Assembly: GCF_022869165.1 (NCBI RefSeq)
Contig: NZ_CP094929.1
Coordinates: 620,001 to 684,000, forward strand
Origin: Sphaerochaeta associata
GTDB taxonomy: Bacteria; Spirochaetota; Spirochaetia; Sphaerochaetales; Sphaerochaetaceae
Direction: 5' to 3'
Length of the DNA stretch: 64,000 bases
The notes under the pieces were generated by a model, which saw only the letters and a list, made by a program, of their open reading frames with translations, ran no database searches and was not told where the DNA came from. Positions 17,540 through 26,199 of this stretch are shown in pieces. A program made the translations under genes and the position numbers. Position 1 is the first letter of the stretch. Every line of letters starts with the position of its first letter.

Positions 17540-18409
17540 TCATTCCTTGACGGACCCGATCATAATTCCGCTTGAGAAGAATGACTGGGTGAAAAAGTAC
17601 AGGACGATCAAGGGAAGGGCGGTCATCACCACCGCAGCCATTTTTGCATTGGCGAAAATATAGCTGGTTCCCGAAGTGGAAGTCTGGTCGAACAGGATGA
17701 AGCGCAGAACCACCGGCAGCGTCCACTTCTTCATGTCGCTGATGAGGGTGATGGTCATGGTGATATTGTTCCAGCGCCGGATCAACTCAAGGGTCCCGAT
17801 GGTCATCAACCCGGAAACCGAAAGACGCAGGTAGATGGAGGAGAAGATTCGCCATTCCCCCGATCCGTCGATGCGTGCCGACTCTGCAAGGGAGAGGGGA
17901 ATGGCCTGGAAGTAGTTGCGCATCAGAAAGACGCTGAAACCGCTGACCATGCCGTTGACGATAAGGCCGGTATAGGTATTGGTGAGCCCGAGGTCCCTGT
18001 TCACTGCGTAGATGCCGATCATCGTAAGCTCATAAGGTACGGTCATGGTGAGCAGGATGAAGGTTGTCATCGCCTTGCGAAACGGCAGCTTGCTTTGGCA
18101 GAGGATGTAGCCGGCAAGAGAGGCCATCAGCACATGCAGGACCGTTCCCACCACCGAGACGTAGACGGTGTTGAAGAAGGGGCGGGGAAGGTTTGTGTGC
18201 TTCCAAATGAAAGTGTACCCTTCGAAGGTGGGCGGAGCGGGAAGCAGCACCAGACCGGGGGAGTCGCTTTTGGCTTGGGTGGAGAGGGAGACGGCAAGAA
18301 CGTTGAGCATGGGAAGTCCCATCAGCACCACGACAAGGACCAGCAGCAGGATGCTCAGCAACCGTAGTGCAAGGGGTAGATCGTCTTTCTTGCTGAGTCG
18401 ATTTTTCAT
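17540..18409 (-). CDS. Carbohydrate ABC transporter permease (MalG-like)
   Basis: A 289-aa inner-membrane protein with about six hydrophobic segments and the cytoplasmic coupling (EAA) loop ESARIDGSGEWRIFSSIYLRLS. The usual I-x-L-P end of that loop reads IYLRLS here, so the ATPase contact is slightly atypical. It pairs with the permease at 18413 to form the channel. The start lies 3 nt after that gene's stop. No ATPase gene is in the operon, so a shared MsmX/UgpC-type ATPase from elsewhere is required. Confidence 0.92.
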   Translation of the reverse strand: MKNRLSKKDDLPLALRLLSILLLVLVVVLMGLPMLNVLAVSLSTQAKSDSPGLVLLPAPPTFEGYTFIWKHTNLPRPFFNTVYVSVVGTVLHVLMASLAGYILCQSKLPFRKAMTTFILLTMTVPYELTMIGIYAVNRDLGLTNTYTGLIVNGMVSGFSVFLMRNYFQAIPLSLAESARIDGSGEWRIFSSIYLRLSVSGLMTIGTLELIRRWNNITMTITLISDMKKWTLPVVLRFILFDQTSTSGTSYIFANAKMAAVVMTALPLIVLYFFTQSFFSSGIMIGSVKE

Positions 18410-18412
18410 CGT

Positions 18413-19297
18413 CTACTCCTTGTCGTAGCCGATGAACTTTCTCATCAGGCCGGTGATCAAGAGGGTGCCAGCCATCACCAGGGTCGCCCCTGCCGATGCA
18501 GTTCCTGTCTGGAAGTTGAGAATACCGGTTTCATACACATAGAGAAGCAAGGTGCTGATCAGCCTCCGGTTGGCGGGATTGACCATGACGTAGATTTCGT
18601 CGAAGTGGGTGAGCACACCGATGGAGAGCAGCACGATGATCGTCTTCATGGTGGGAATCAAGGAAGGGAGGATGATCTTGCGGATTTGCATCAAGCGCGA
18701 GGCCCCATCGATGCGTGCAGCTTCATAGAGCTGACCCTCGATATTCATGATTGCCACCGTAAAGAGCAGGGCGAAGTAGCCCATGGAGCGCCACACCCCC
18801 ATGGCGATGATCAGAGGACGAGCATAGGCGGGGTCCGCGAGAAAGAAGATGGGTTCGGTTCCGAATAGGGAGAGGAATTGGTTGACCAAGCCCTGCAGAT
18901 CGAAGATAAGGACCCAGACGCCTCCGATGACCGCCCAGCTGAAAAGATAGGGAATATAGGCGATGGTCTGGATGCTCTGCTTGATCGTTCGCTGGACAAG
19001 TTCGTTGAGGATGAGAGCAAAACCCAGGGAGAAGAGGAAGTAGAGGACCATGTCCCAAAGGCCGATGATCAGCGAGTTGGCGACCGCTGCAAGGAAGTTT
19101 GAGTCCTTGACGACAAACCGGTAGTTGGCAAGGCCTGAGAACGGCCGATTACCCAAGAGCCTGTTCTCCTGGAAACTCATGATAAGGCCGCGAAGGAATG
19201 GATAGTAGGTGAATACGATGAAGTAGATAGCTACAGGGATGAACATGAGGTAGAATATTCGGTATTTCTTGAGCTGTCTTCCCAATGGTGTATTCAT
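18413..19297 (-). CDS. Carbohydrate ABC transporter permease (MalF-like)
   Basis: The likely start is the ATG at 19297 after AGGGAGC, giving 294 aa. The 27 in-frame codons upstream encode a charged, cysteine-containing stretch not expected in this family. The protein begins LKKYRIFYLMFIPVAIYFIVF and contains the EAA loop EAARIDGASRLMQIRKIILPSL. It is first in the minus-strand operon, 253 nt downstream of the AraC-family gene, and heterodimerises with the product of 17540-18409. Confidence 0.91.
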   Translation of the reverse strand: MNTPLGRQLKKYRIFYLMFIPVAIYFIVFTYYPFLRGLIMSFQENRLLGNRPFSGLANYRFVVKDSNFLAAVANSLIIGLWDMVLYFLFSLGFALILNELVQRTIKQSIQTIAYIPYLFSWAVIGGVWVLIFDLQGLVNQFLSLFGTEPIFFLADPAYARPLIIAMGVWRSMGYFALLFTVAIMNIEGQLYEAARIDGASRLMQIRKIILPSLIPTMKTIIVLLSIGVLTHFDEIYVMVNPANRRLISTLLLYVYETGILNFQTGTASAGATLVMAGTLLITGLMRKFIGYDKE

Positions 19298-19550
19298 ACT
19301 GCTCCCTAATTCGTTCGTCTCGACTCTCTGCAGCGTACGTTGTTCAAACGCACCCTCCTTGCAGGGGCAGTATACCATGGATTATAAAAAATAGACAAAT
19401 AAAAAGTTTTACGAATTTCAATTTTTAGACATTTTTAACACTATTTGGTATGACTAAAAGTAATAAAACTATACAATATAGTAAAAAGAGGTTATAAGAC
19501 TATGAATTTTCAGTCAGAAGTTAATTTTTTATTTGTAAATTTTTGGACAT
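19298..19550. promoter_or_regulatory. AT-rich control region upstream of the CUT1/PHP operon
   Basis: This 253-bp gap between the AraC gene and the permease genes (all minus strand) is strikingly AT-rich. It contains two near-identical 15-mers: AATTTTTGGACATTT at 19538-19552 and AATTTTTAGACATTT at 19420-19434. A weaker copy (AAAAAATAGACAAAT) is at 19386-19400. Direct repeats like these are typical AraC-family binding sites. No single promoter stands out. Confidence 0.5.
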
Positions 19551-20450
19551 TTAGGTATGATGTATATCGAGCTTCTCCAGAATCTGCTCACGATATGCAC
19601 CAGGGGTTACTCCCTCGGTTTTTCGAAAAACCGTGTTGAAGTAACTGGTGGTGGAAAAGCCCAGTTCCTTGGAGATCTCAACCAAGGAGTATGAGGTGGA
19701 TGTGAGCATTTTCTTGGCCTGCTCGATTTTTGCCAGGGTGATGAAGCGTTTGGTCGAATATCCCTCCGAGGCAAACACAATACGGGAAACTTGTTTCTCG
19801 CTCAGGTTCATGAAGGCGGCGATATCGGCAGGACTGATGGGTCTGAAGAGATTGTCCTCGACGAAATCGGCGATCATATCCATCCTGCTTTTCTCTTTGG
19901 TGGTGGTGAGGCTGTTGCTTAAGCCCATGCTTCTGGCCGCGGCAACCAGTATGGAAGGAACAAGGGAGTGAATGACTATCGAATACCCGGGTTTCAGGGC
20001 AAGCGCCTCGTTGAGGGCTTGATCGAACAGTGCAATGACACCGCTGGTGTCCTTGACGGGAAGACAGGCACAGGAGAGGAAGAACTCATGAAGCTCTACC
20101 CATTCGCTCGGAGAACCGATGCTCTCTTTCCGTGGGCGGAAGGTGCAGTCGAGGCTGTACTCGACCAGATCCTCCTCGGACCGGGACCATTGCTGGTGGT
20201 AGACACCCGGTGCGGTAAGGTAAAAGCTACCCGCTTCGGCTACGAAGGAACGAGTGTCCGTGGCGACTTTGCAGGAGCCTCGGGCAATGATATGGAATTC
20301 AAAACTGGAGTGGGCATGACGTTCAATCTCCCACTGCCCCGATTTCTGCATGACGCGCAGCCACTGCACATCGATGGTGAAGCCGGAAAGTTCAATGCTG
20401 ATGGGAAGCTCAGACAAACGCCTGGAAGCTTTGTTCAGTTCGGTGTCCAC
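19551..20450 (-). CDS. AraC-family transcriptional regulator
   Basis: A 299-aa regulator with an N-terminal cupin-like sensor (HAHSSFEFHIIARGSCKVATD, then APGVYHQQWS) and a C-terminal pair of helix-turn-helix motifs (ADIAAFMNLSEKQVSRIVFASEG and LVEISKELGFSTTSYFNTVFRKTEGVTPGAYRE). It probably senses a sugar and activates the adjacent importer operon, whose upstream gap carries direct repeats. It is divergent from the DUF5054 gene at 20519 with 68 bp between them, so it may control that gene too. Confidence 0.91.
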   Translation of the reverse strand: MDTELNKASRRLSELPISIELSGFTIDVQWLRVMQKSGQWEIERHAHSSFEFHIIARGSCKVATDTRSFVAEAGSFYLTAPGVYHQQWSRSEEDLVEYSLDCTFRPRKESIGSPSEWVELHEFFLSCACLPVKDTSGVIALFDQALNEALALKPGYSIVIHSLVPSILVAAARSMGLSNSLTTTKEKSRMDMIADFVEDNLFRPISPADIAAFMNLSEKQVSRIVFASEGYSTKRFITLAKIEQAKKMLTSTSYSLVEISKELGFSTTSYFNTVFRKTEGVTPGAYREQILEKLDIHHT

Positions 20451-20518
20451 GGTAAATCCTCTTTACGCAGTATGCCTTCGTTGTTGTCTTCATGCAAGCA
20501 TAAGGAGAGAATCTAAGT

Positions 20519-22579
20519 ATGATCAAAACCGTACACGTGGTTTTCAAGACACATCTGGACATTGGTTTCACTGATTTTGCTGCAAGAACCATCGAACGGT
20601 ATCACAAGCAATTCATTCCTCAGGCGATCGAGGTGGCAAAGCAGCTTCGACGAAGGGGAGGAAAAGAACGCTTGGTGTGGACCACCGGCAGTTGGCTGGT
20701 GAAGGACTACCTCGAGGCATCGGGTCCTGAGGAGAAGGCCTTGTTCGTCGACGCGGTCGAGGCGGGCGACATCACCTGGCACGCCCTGCCGTTCACCACT
20801 CATACCGAGTTGATGAGCGGCCCTTTGGTTGAATACGCGCTCTCCTTATCACAGAACCTTGATGCACGATTCGGCCACACTACCATAGCTGCAAAAATGA
20901 CCGATGTGCCGGGCCATACCCTTGCCTTGGTACCTTTCCTTGCCAAGGCCGGGGTGCAGTTTCTTCACATCGGAGTGAATGGAGGGTCTCCCTTGCCAGA
21001 TGTACCTCCGCTTTTTGTCTGGCGGGCTCCCACCGGCGAAGAAGTGCTTGTTCAGTACGATGCCTCCTACGGCTCATCCGAGCCCATCGGCGAACTGGAG
21101 GATGTACTGGTCATCGAAAACAGCGCGGATAATGCAGGACCTCCCAAAGCCGAGGAGGTATATGCCGTATTCGAGAAATTGGAGAAGAAGTATCCCGGCT
21201 CGGTCATTATGGCAAGCGACCTTAGTTCCTACGCACGTGCAATCCTGCCGTTCAAGCATACACTCCCAGTTGTGAAGGGAGAAATCGGGGATACCTGGAT
21301 TCATGGTATCGGCAGCGATCCTTACAAAGTCAGCTGCCTCAAGCGCCTGCTAGCCTGGGCGCAGACTAACGTCGAGGTATTGGGCAACGACCGCTTCATG
21401 GATCGGCTCTTGATGATCTGCGAACATACCTGGGGCATGGACTTCAAGAAGTACCTGGGCGATTACACCAACTATGCAATCGAGGATTTTCACCGGGCAA
21501 GGGAACAGGATATAGTCGCTGCTTCGGCGGTGCCTCCCGCCTACCGGTTCATCGAGGCGTTCGCCCAAAAAGAGTATGCCCATATTTTCGGTGAGCAGGA
21601 CCAAAGGCGAAAGACGCGCAGGTACTCGCTCTTTTCTGCAAGCCATCAGGAGCAGCGCTCGTATGTCGAGCAGGCAATCGCTTCTCTTCCTCCTCTGTTG
21701 CGCCAACAAGCACCTGATAGTCTGAAACCACGGAATACTTCAATCGATCGCAAAGAAAAACCTGCTTATAGGTTATCGTCCAATACCCCTATACAGATTG
21801 GATCGGTACAGGTGGTCATTGCCGATGACGGCAGCATATCCTCGCTTCTGACCTCTGAGGGAAGACAGATGGCCAAAGGGGAGGGTATCGGCGTGTACCG
21901 CTATGAGAGCTTCAGCTCCGCTGATTACGACCGGTTCCATCATCAGTACAACCGCAACTTTGAGTCAGGAAGGGATTGGATTCTTGCCGATTATGGAAAG
22001 CCGGGGATGGAGGCCTTGCAACCTGCGCCCGAGCATCGCTTGTGCAAGGCCCGGCTCACGGATTTGGTCCGCTGTGATGCAAAGGATATCGTACAAATCC
22101 GTGCGAGCCTTGAGGCTGACGAAGAGAGTCCCAGGGGTGCTCCGAAGCATATACACATACTGTATTGCTTCAGCAAGGCAGGAACCCTTGTTGAGATTAC
22201 GCTTGCTTGGAACGAAAAGGAGGCGACGCGGCTTCCCGAGGCTTTGTGGCTTTCAATAGGGCTCAACACTGAAGAGGGGGGAACCTGGCGAATGCGAAAG
22301 CTCGGGCAATCGCTGCCTCTGGACACCACGGTATCGAAGGGGGCGCGCAGTATTCACGCTGTTGAAGGCCTTGCCTATGAGCATGCAACAAAGCCTCTTC
22401 TCATCGAGAACCTTGATTCACCGTTGGTTTCGCTTGGTCAGCGCAAACTGCTGTGCTTTGATGATGAGCTGCCCCGAAACGACGGGGTCTTTCACTTCAA
22501 CCTGTACAACAACATCTGGAATACCAATTTCCCCCTCTGGTGTGAGGAGGATGGTAGGAGCACGCTTCGATTTACCTAG
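20519..22579 (+). CDS. DUF5054-family, GH38-like glycoside hydrolase
   Basis: A 686-aa protein with no signal peptide. The N-terminal half resembles the catalytic domain of alpha-mannosidase-type (GH38) enzymes. It shows H12 and D14 in KTHLDIGF (the HxD zinc-ligand motif), WTTGSWLV, MTDVPGHTLALVPFLAKAG (a probable nucleophile-loop aspartate) and WIHGIGSDP. The C-terminal half is beta-rich and unassigned. It starts after AAGGAGAGAA. It would act in the cytoplasm on imported oligosaccharides. The specific sugar is unknown. It is divergent from the AraC gene and ends overlapping the convergent 22576 gene by 4 bp. Confidence 0.8.
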   Translation: MIKTVHVVFKTHLDIGFTDFAARTIERYHKQFIPQAIEVAKQLRRRGGKERLVWTTGSWLVKDYLEASGPEEKALFVDAVEAGDITWHALPFTTHTELMSGPLVEYALSLSQNLDARFGHTTIAAKMTDVPGHTLALVPFLAKAGVQFLHIGVNGGSPLPDVPPLFVWRAPTGEEVLVQYDASYGSSEPIGELEDVLVIENSADNAGPPKAEEVYAVFEKLEKKYPGSVIMASDLSSYARAILPFKHTLPVVKGEIGDTWIHGIGSDPYKVSCLKRLLAWAQTNVEVLGNDRFMDRLLMICEHTWGMDFKKYLGDYTNYAIEDFHRAREQDIVAASAVPPAYRFIEAFAQKEYAHIFGEQDQRRKTRRYSLFSASHQEQRSYVEQAIASLPPLLRQQAPDSLKPRNTSIDRKEKPAYRLSSNTPIQIGSVQVVIADDGSISSLLTSEGRQMAKGEGIGVYRYESFSSADYDRFHHQYNRNFESGRDWILADYGKPGMEALQPAPEHRLCKARLTDLVRCDAKDIVQIRASLEADEESPRGAPKHIHILYCFSKAGTLVEITLAWNEKEATRLPEALWLSIGLNTEEGGTWRMRKLGQSLPLDTTVSKGARSIHAVEGLAYEHATKPLLIENLDSPLVSLGQRKLLCFDDELPRNDGVFHFNLYNNIWNTNFPLWCEEDGRSTLRFT

Positions 22580-23352
22580 GCTTCGACACCCCAGACTTCA
22601 ATCTGGGTGAGGGCCGGGAAGGGGGACGGGTCGCGCTCGTCCTTCTTCAGGTCATGCAAGGTAAGGCTGGTTACCACTTTTTCCTTGATCGGAAAGCGTT
22701 GTGGAAGGGCGTCCTTCTGTAGTGCCAAGGTATAGGTCTCACCTGTATCATCGGTAACCGAGGCTTCGGTCCACCAGCTGTCATGCGGCCAATCAGCACG
22801 GAGGGTGAGCCTGATCTCATCAATGCGCACCGGTCTGCCGAAATCGAGGGTGAGCTCGGCTTTGGGGTCGCGGTTTATCCCCCAGCTCTCAAACGGGTAA
22901 TTCCCATGGCTATGGTTTGCAAAGTTCCCGTCAATCGCATTGCGTGCTGCAAATACCATCTCCCCGCGGGTCTCCACATTTGCCTTGGCCTGGGGGAATA
23001 TTCCTTGGGTGTGATGATGGTCGTACGGGTTGAGTGCGAGGTTTCTTCGGCAGGTTTGCTCCACCTTTGCAAGGGTAAGCAGGTGCATCGAACCTAGAAA
23101 AGCCTGGACTGGATAGCAGGTGCGCAGTGCAGGCTGCAGGGGAATGGCATAGCGGGCTTCCTTCTCAAGGTAGACCACCTGGTTGCCCAGCGTCTCATCA
23201 AGTTGAATCTGATAGAGGCCGCCCTGGGGAACATGGATGACGATCTGGTCTCCTTCATTGTAGGCAGCCTGATGGACCAAGGCGCAGCCATAGCCGCAGT
23301 CGACGCTCTGTCTGATAATGTTTTGATCCCTGTCCTGAATTTCGATGTGCAT
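22576..23352 (-). CDS. Carbohydrate-binding-like protein (F5/8 type C-like domain)
   Basis: A 258-aa protein without an evident signal peptide. The N-terminal 80 residues are unassigned. The C-terminal half looks like a discoidin/F5-8C-type beta-sandwich, with FAARNAIDGNFANHSHG, SWGINRDPKAELTLDFGRPVRIDEIRLTLRAD and TQIEVWGVE. Such domains usually bind sugars. A cytoplasmic location would be unusual for one. It is monocistronic and convergent with the DUF5054 gene. Function is not known. Confidence 0.6.
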   Translation of the reverse strand: MHIEIQDRDQNIIRQSVDCGYGCALVHQAAYNEGDQIVIHVPQGGLYQIQLDETLGNQVVYLEKEARYAIPLQPALRTCYPVQAFLGSMHLLTLAKVEQTCRRNLALNPYDHHHTQGIFPQAKANVETRGEMVFAARNAIDGNFANHSHGNYPFESWGINRDPKAELTLDFGRPVRIDEIRLTLRADWPHDSWWTEASVTDDTGETYTLALQKDALPQRFPIKEKVVTSLTLHDLKKDERDPSPFPALTQIEVWGVEA

Positions 23353-23402
23353 TTGCTTCCTCCTGCCAGCCTACTATAGCATATACGTCCTGTCTTGACA
23401 GC

Positions 23403-24113
23403 ATGCTTTTGTTCGTCCATGGTTATGGTATGGATTGTACATATATAGGTCACAGCACCTTTCTCCTTGAGACAGAGCATGTGTTGCTTCTTTTCGATTA
23501 CACCGGAGGCCCGTTGGAAGTTAAGGACGGAAAGAAGAGCCTGCTGGTGTTTTCCAGCCACCGTCACACAGATCACTTCAATGAAACGATTTTCTCTCTT
23601 GCACGACGGGAAGGGAATACCGTTTTCATTCTCTCCTCGGACATCGCCACCCATCTCGTCCCACAGAACGTACAGGTTCGTTGGATGGGCCCGTATGAGG
23701 AGGTGAGTATCGACGAAGTGGCCGTCAGGACGTTGAAGTCGACGGACGAGGGTGTTGCATTTGTTCTGCAGGTTGATGGAAAGACCATCTACTATGCAGG
23801 GGATTTGAACCATTGGCATTGGGAGGGGGAGAGCGAGGCCTACAACCTGCAGATGAAGCGCGACTACTACGCCGAATTGAGATTGCTTCCCGCCAAACTC
23901 GACATTGCCTTCGTGCCTGTAGACCCCAGGCTCGGTCCTTTCTACAGTCTGGGTGCGAAAGACCTGGTGGAGAGAGTGAAGGTTAAAACACTCATCCCCA
24001 TGCACTTTTGGAAGGACCACTCGGTATGTGAAAAGCTGAAAGCCGAGCTCAAGGATACGGACGTCACGGTAGTACAACTCACCCATGAAAATCAAACTTG
24101 GAGGATTCTATGA
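23403..24113 (+). CDS. MBL-fold metal-dependent hydrolase
   Basis: A 236-aa protein of the metallo-beta-lactamase fold, UlaG/YtnP-like in outline. It has the metal motif SSHRHTDHF (H53, H55, D57, H58), a YYAGDLNHWHWEG stretch providing the bridging aspartate, and a C-terminal IPMHFWKD histidine. An in-frame ATG at codon 10 (23430) may be the true start, because neither site has a clear ribosome-binding site. The gene overlaps the next one (ATGA), so it is coupled to a glyoxalase-I-like enzyme. It could hydrolyse a thioester or lactone made by its partner. Confidence 0.8.
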   Translation: MLLFVHGYGMDCTYIGHSTFLLETEHVLLLFDYTGGPLEVKDGKKSLLVFSSHRHTDHFNETIFSLARREGNTVFILSSDIATHLVPQNVQVRWMGPYEEVSIDEVAVRTLKSTDEGVAFVLQVDGKTIYYAGDLNHWHWEGESEAYNLQMKRDYYAELRLLPAKLDIAFVPVDPRLGPFYSLGAKDLVERVKVKTLIPMHFWKDHSVCEKLKAELKDTDVTVVQLTHENQTWRIL

Positions 24114-24484
24114 AGTTTACCTTTACACACAATAATTTCAATGTCACCGATCTTGAGAAGTCGCTTGCGTTCTACAAAGAGGCTTTGGGCTTGGTGGAGG
24201 TTCGACGCAAGGTTGCCACCGACAATTCCTTTATTCTTGTCTTCCTCGGTGACGGAGTGTCCAAGCACCAGCTCGAGCTTACGTGGCTGCGCAACTGGGA
24301 GAAAGGCACCTACAACTTGGGGGACAATGAGTTCCATCTGGCTTTCGAGGTGGACGACATGGAAGCCGCCCGTGCCAAGCATCGCGAGATGGGGTGCATC
24401 TGTTACGAGAATGCCAACATGGGCATCTATTTCATTGTGGACCCTGATGGATACTGGTTGGAGATTGTCCCCAAGAGGCAATGA
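24110..24484 (+). CDS. gloA: Lactoylglutathione lyase-like protein (VOC family)
   Basis: The start is the ATG at 24110, preceded by GGAGGATTCT and overlapping the MBL stop. An in-frame TTG upstream lies in the ribosome-binding site. The protein is 124 aa, a standard glyoxalase I length. The two beta-alpha-beta-beta-beta modules carry the expected metal ligands: a histidine near 7 (THNNFNV), a glutamate in QLELTW, a histidine in NEFHLAFEVDD and a glutamate in WLEIVPK. Glyoxalase I converts the methylglyoxal-thiol hemithioacetal to a lactoyl thioester, which would protect a cell with heavy sugar flux. A non-glutathione thiol is possible. Confidence 0.85.
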   Translation: MKFTFTHNNFNVTDLEKSLAFYKEALGLVEVRRKVATDNSFILVFLGDGVSKHQLELTWLRNWEKGTYNLGDNEFHLAFEVDDMEAARAKHREMGCICYENANMGIYFIVDPDGYWLEIVPKRQ

Positions 24485-24570
24485 GACGGGCCTTTCAGTC
24501 TCTTGAGCTTGTGAGCCTAAAGTTCTATGCTTGGCCTGCATTCATATGAACGTATGTGGGGGTGGGTGGG

Positions 24571-26199
24571 ATGCGTAAAGCTGATAGTCCAAAACAAGCT
24601 ACATTTATTTCCGACTTGAAAGGTGAATTCTCCTCGTATTCGGCGGCCTCGTTTTCCAAGGACCTGTTGGCAGGTCTGACGGTGACAGCCGTCGCCCTGC
24701 CGCTGGCTCTTGCCTTCGGAGTGAGCTCCGGCCTGGATGCCGCCAGCGGTCTGATTACAGCAATTCTGGCAGGCCTGATCATTGGGGCCCTGGGTGGGGC
24801 CTCTTTTCAGATTTCCGGGCCAACCGGTGCCATGGCTGCCATTCTAGTCAGTCTGGTCGTCCGCCACGGTACCGAAGGTGTATTCATCGCCGGGTTCCTC
24901 AGCGGCCTCATTCTTCTGGCTGCAGCCTACCTGAAAGTGGGAGCCTTGGTGTCTTACATTCCCAGCCCTGTTGTTACCGGATTTACCAGTGGAATCGCCG
25001 TCATCATCGCTTTGGGCCAGATTGACAACTTTTTCGGCACATCCAGCAGTGGAGAGGGTGCGCTGGCCAAGCTGTTCTCCTATACTTCTCTTGGATTTCC
25101 CATCGACCTCGCCACCTTGGGGTATGGCTTGTTTGTGGTGCTGTTGATGATTCTGTGGCCCAAAAAATGGAATGCTCGATTCCCTGCAAGTCTGCTGGGT
25201 ATAATCATTACCTTGGTCGTACAAATGCTTCTGGACCTTCCGGTGAAGGAAGTCGGCATGATCCCCCGTTCCTTGTTGGGAGAGAACAGGCTGCATATTT
25301 TCGCGCTTCCCCTATCCGAGTTGTCCCAGTATATCTCCCCGGCGATTTCCATTGCAGCGCTTGGCATGGTCGAGAGTCTGCTTTGCGGAAGTTCTGCAGG
25401 AAAGATGAAGGGGGAGAAACTCAATGCCACCCGGGAGCTGTATGCCCAGGGCATCGGTAATGTAATCATTCCCTTCTTCGGAGGCATCCCTGCTACTGCG
25501 GCCATCGCCCGTACCTCAGTGGCGATCAAGAGCGGACAGCAGACCCGCCTGACCGGCATCATTCATGCAATCGGACTGCTCGCTTCGATGTTCCTCCTCT
25601 CCCCGTACATGAGCAGGATTCCTCTGGCTTCATTGGCCGGGGTGTTGATGGTTACCGCGTGGAGGATGAATGAGTGGCACTCCATTCGCCAGATTTTCTC
25701 CAAGAAAATCAAGACATCGATGGCCCAATTCCTTATAACCATGGTGGCTACCGTAGTTTTCGACCTTACCATCGCCATTCTCATCGGTCTGATTTTCTCA
25801 ATGGTGATGTTCATCATCCGCAGTCATCATATTTCCATTGAAGTTGATCCCGTAACTGCTGAGCTCGGATCCTATGATGCAACAACCAAGGTTGTCTATG
25901 TTGATGGTTCGCTGTTCTTCGGCAGCCAGGAACAACTTACCAGGACGGTGGAGGGCCTGCTTTCTGAGGGGGTGGATCGTATTATTTTCAGCCTTCGCGG
26001 AGTTGCCACCATCGACCACAGCTCGATCAATGAGTTCGTTGAAATCGTGCAGATGTGCAGAAAGCAATCGGTGGAAGTACTGTTTTGCGGTGTGCAACCT
26101 TCGGTTCAGTCTCTGATGAAGCGCCTGGATTTCTACTCCCTGGTGGGAGAGGAGAAGTTCTTCTCCTCTGCTGTGACCGCCTTGGAGTCGCTTAGGTAA
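24571..26199 (+). CDS. SulP-family anion transporter with C-terminal STAS domain
   Basis: Taken from the ATG at 24571 (542 aa). An in-frame GTG at 24556 would add five residues, and the G-rich run between them makes the choice uncertain. Ten or more hydrophobic segments carry the SulP signature region ALPLALAFGVSSGLDAASGL and SGPTGAMAA. From about residue 430 there is a cytoplasmic STAS domain (VVYVDGSLFFGSQ, RGVATIDHSSINEFVEI). Family members move sulfate, bicarbonate or other anions. Substrate is unknown here. It stands alone, convergent with the next AraC gene and overlapping it by 8 bp. Confidence 0.9.
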   Translation: MRKADSPKQATFISDLKGEFSSYSAASFSKDLLAGLTVTAVALPLALAFGVSSGLDAASGLITAILAGLIIGALGGASFQISGPTGAMAAILVSLVVRHGTEGVFIAGFLSGLILLAAAYLKVGALVSYIPSPVVTGFTSGIAVIIALGQIDNFFGTSSSGEGALAKLFSYTSLGFPIDLATLGYGLFVVLLMILWPKKWNARFPASLLGIIITLVVQMLLDLPVKEVGMIPRSLLGENRLHIFALPLSELSQYISPAISIAALGMVESLLCGSSAGKMKGEKLNATRELYAQGIGNVIIPFFGGIPATAAIARTSVAIKSGQQTRLTGIIHAIGLLASMFLLSPYMSRIPLASLAGVLMVTAWRMNEWHSIRQIFSKKIKTSMAQFLITMVATVVFDLTIAILIGLIFSMVMFIIRSHHISIEVDPVTAELGSYDATTKVVYVDGSLFFGSQEQLTRTVEGLLSEGVDRIIFSLRGVATIDHSSINEFVEIVQMCRKQSVEVLFCGVQPSVQSLMKRLDFYSLVGEEKFFSSAVTALESLR

